Below, piece by piece: positions 5,300-5,845 of a stretch of DNA of 5,845 nucleotides (its first letter is position 1; every line of letters starts with the position of its first letter). A program made the position numbers and the translations under genes. The notes beneath the pieces are model-generated. The model was not told the DNA's origin. It did not search any database and saw only the letters and a list, made by a program, of their open reading frames with translations. Location of the stretch: the NCBI GenBank assembly GCA_900548845.1, contig URMI01000082.1, positions 1 through 5,845 on the forward strand, read 5' to 3'. The stretch comes from an uncultured Clostridia bacterium (GTDB lineage Bacteria > Bacillota > Clostridia > Christensenellales > Borkfalkiaceae).

Positions 5300-5845
5300 A
5301 GGTACTCCTTTGCGGCACGCGACGCCGCGCGGACGGTCTCCCCCGCCCGCTCCGAAATGGCGGAGAGCGCCTCCTCTCCCAACGGATGGGCGAGATGATC
5401 TTCCCCCACCTCGATCGTGAGCGCGGGAATACGGAGCGCTTCGATGCACCAATCTTTGTAGCCGCCCGAAGAGCCTTTCGCCTCTTTCAGGGGATAGCCC
5501 GAAGGGGCCGCGACGGCGCGGGCGAAACAAAGATCGCGCACAAGGCGGATGGGCGGCTGATGAAAGTGCCAATAAATTTCTTCGCCCTTGGTGTGGAAGG
5601 AGAGCGTGTAGTCGGGCTTTTCCCGGAGGGTGAAGGCGGCAAGGGCGCGGCTTTCGGGGGCGCTCAGGGGGCATTCGCCCACATAATTCGCGGGCGCGGG
5701 CGAAAAGACGTTTTGTTTCCCCTTCCCCCAGCGCGCGGGGAAGTTGACGTTGAGGTCGGTGCCTTCGGCGTTCGCCTTCCAAAGGGAAAAATCATCGCCG
5801 CCGTTGAGGGAGAGCAGCGCTTCGCGGCGGGGCGGGCGGACGCTT
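5209..5845 (-). CDS. M14-family zinc peptidase, gamma-D-glutamyl-diamino-acid endopeptidase type (5' end outside window)
   Basis: Likely a metallopeptidase acting on cell-wall peptides between gamma-D-Glu and a diamino acid. Only the C-terminal 211 residues are in the window; the HxxE zinc pair of the family would lie upstream. In fragment numbering I see WKANAEGTDLNVNFPARW (22-39), matching the family's WKAN-x-x-G-x-DLN-x-NFP block; YVGECPLSAPESRAL (54-68); LSFHTKGEEIYW (81-92), whose H84 should be the third zinc ligand; and GGYKDWCIEALRIPALTIEVG (split across 127-147), with E145 as the expected general base. The Arg that follows Asn in true carboxypeptidases (DLNRNF) is Val33 here, which argues for an endopeptidase-like or altered specificity. 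The frame does not stop before tadA but continues 90 bases past its ATG to a TAG at 5211-5209. A GTG at 5682 is internal to conserved sequence and is not the start. Function is by family resemblance; cell-wall recycling versus sporulation or lysis roles cannot be told apart here. Confidence 0.88.
   Translation of the reverse strand, partial: SVRPPRREALLSLNGGDDFSLWKANAEGTDLNVNFPARWGKGKQNVFSPAPANYVGECPLSAPESRALAAFTLREKPDYTLSFHTKGEEIYWHFHQPPIRLVRDLCFARAVAAPSGYPLKEAKGSSGGYKDWCIEALRIPALTIEVGEDHLAHPLGEEALSAISERAGETVRAASRAAKEYLWKKNSCGKPLNSPNAPKRKGRSPSERWSS
5305..5310 (-). promoter_or_regulatory. Ribosome binding site that fixes the tadA start
   Basis: AAGGAG sits 5 bases before the ATG at 5299 and is a six-base match to the anti-Shine-Dalgarno. 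It is embedded in the coding sequence of the upstream M14 peptidase gene, so ribosomes translating that gene pass over it. Confidence 0.88.

Noticed and set aside
5300..5782. Long N-terminal extension of the tadA frame (161 codons)
   Set aside because: It overlaps conserved M14 peptidase sequence in another frame and is Arg/Pro-rich with no motif; tadA starts at 5299.

Overview
The window is a densely packed stretch of bacterial chromosome in which every recognisable gene lies on the minus strand. In transcription order (high to low coordinates) they are: the 3' part of an M14-family zinc peptidase of the gamma-D-glutamyl-diamino-acid endopeptidase type, tadA (tRNA adenosine deaminase), prs (ribose-phosphate pyrophosphokinase), pth (peptidyl-tRNA hydrolase), and most of mfd (transcription-repair coupling factor, cut by the left window edge). 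No plus-strand gene is credible. No gap between genes reaches 300 bases; the largest is the 118-base tadA-prs gap. I see no mobile element, CRISPR array, tRNA or rRNA.

Organism: the prs-pth-mfd order is common in Clostridia and other Firmicutes. Purine-rich Shine-Dalgarno sites at a 5-7 base spacing and a canonical vegetative promoter fit this. The window is visibly GC-rich, with strong G/C preference at third codon positions (CGC for Arg, GCG/GCC for Ala, CTC for Leu). I infer a GC-rich, probably uncultured member of Clostridia, but the phylum is an inference from gene order and protein flavour, not from a search. The high third-position GC also explains the many long shadow reading frames on both strands.

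Layout: (1) 5845-5209, M14 peptidase, 5' end outside the window, reading 91 bases into tadA in another frame. (2) 5299-4769, tadA with a strong ribosome binding site and a Lys-rich tail. (3) 4768-4651, the control region of prs: a sigma-A-type promoter (TTGACT-17-TAGAAT) starting 5 bases after the tadA stop, then a roughly 78-base leader with two hairpins whose arms can also pair in an alternative way. (4) 4650-3703, prs. (5) 3702-3637, a short gap holding a textbook intrinsic terminator or attenuator (8-bp GC stem, GCAA loop, six Us) only 16 bases before the pth start. (6) 3636-3073, pth, fused translationally to mfd by an ATGA stop/start overlap. (7) 3076-1, mfd, 1025 codons present.

The genes are mostly housekeeping functions of nucleotide supply, translation quality and repair: Prs makes PRPP, TadA makes the inosine wobble base in tRNA-Arg(ACG), Pth recycles dropped-off peptidyl-tRNA, and Mfd removes stalled RNA polymerase and recruits UvrA. 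The M14 enzyme belongs to cell-wall peptide turnover. I found no new enzymatic system; the points most worth a second look are the prs leader, the terminator between prs and pth, and the long out-of-frame overlap between the peptidase and tadA.
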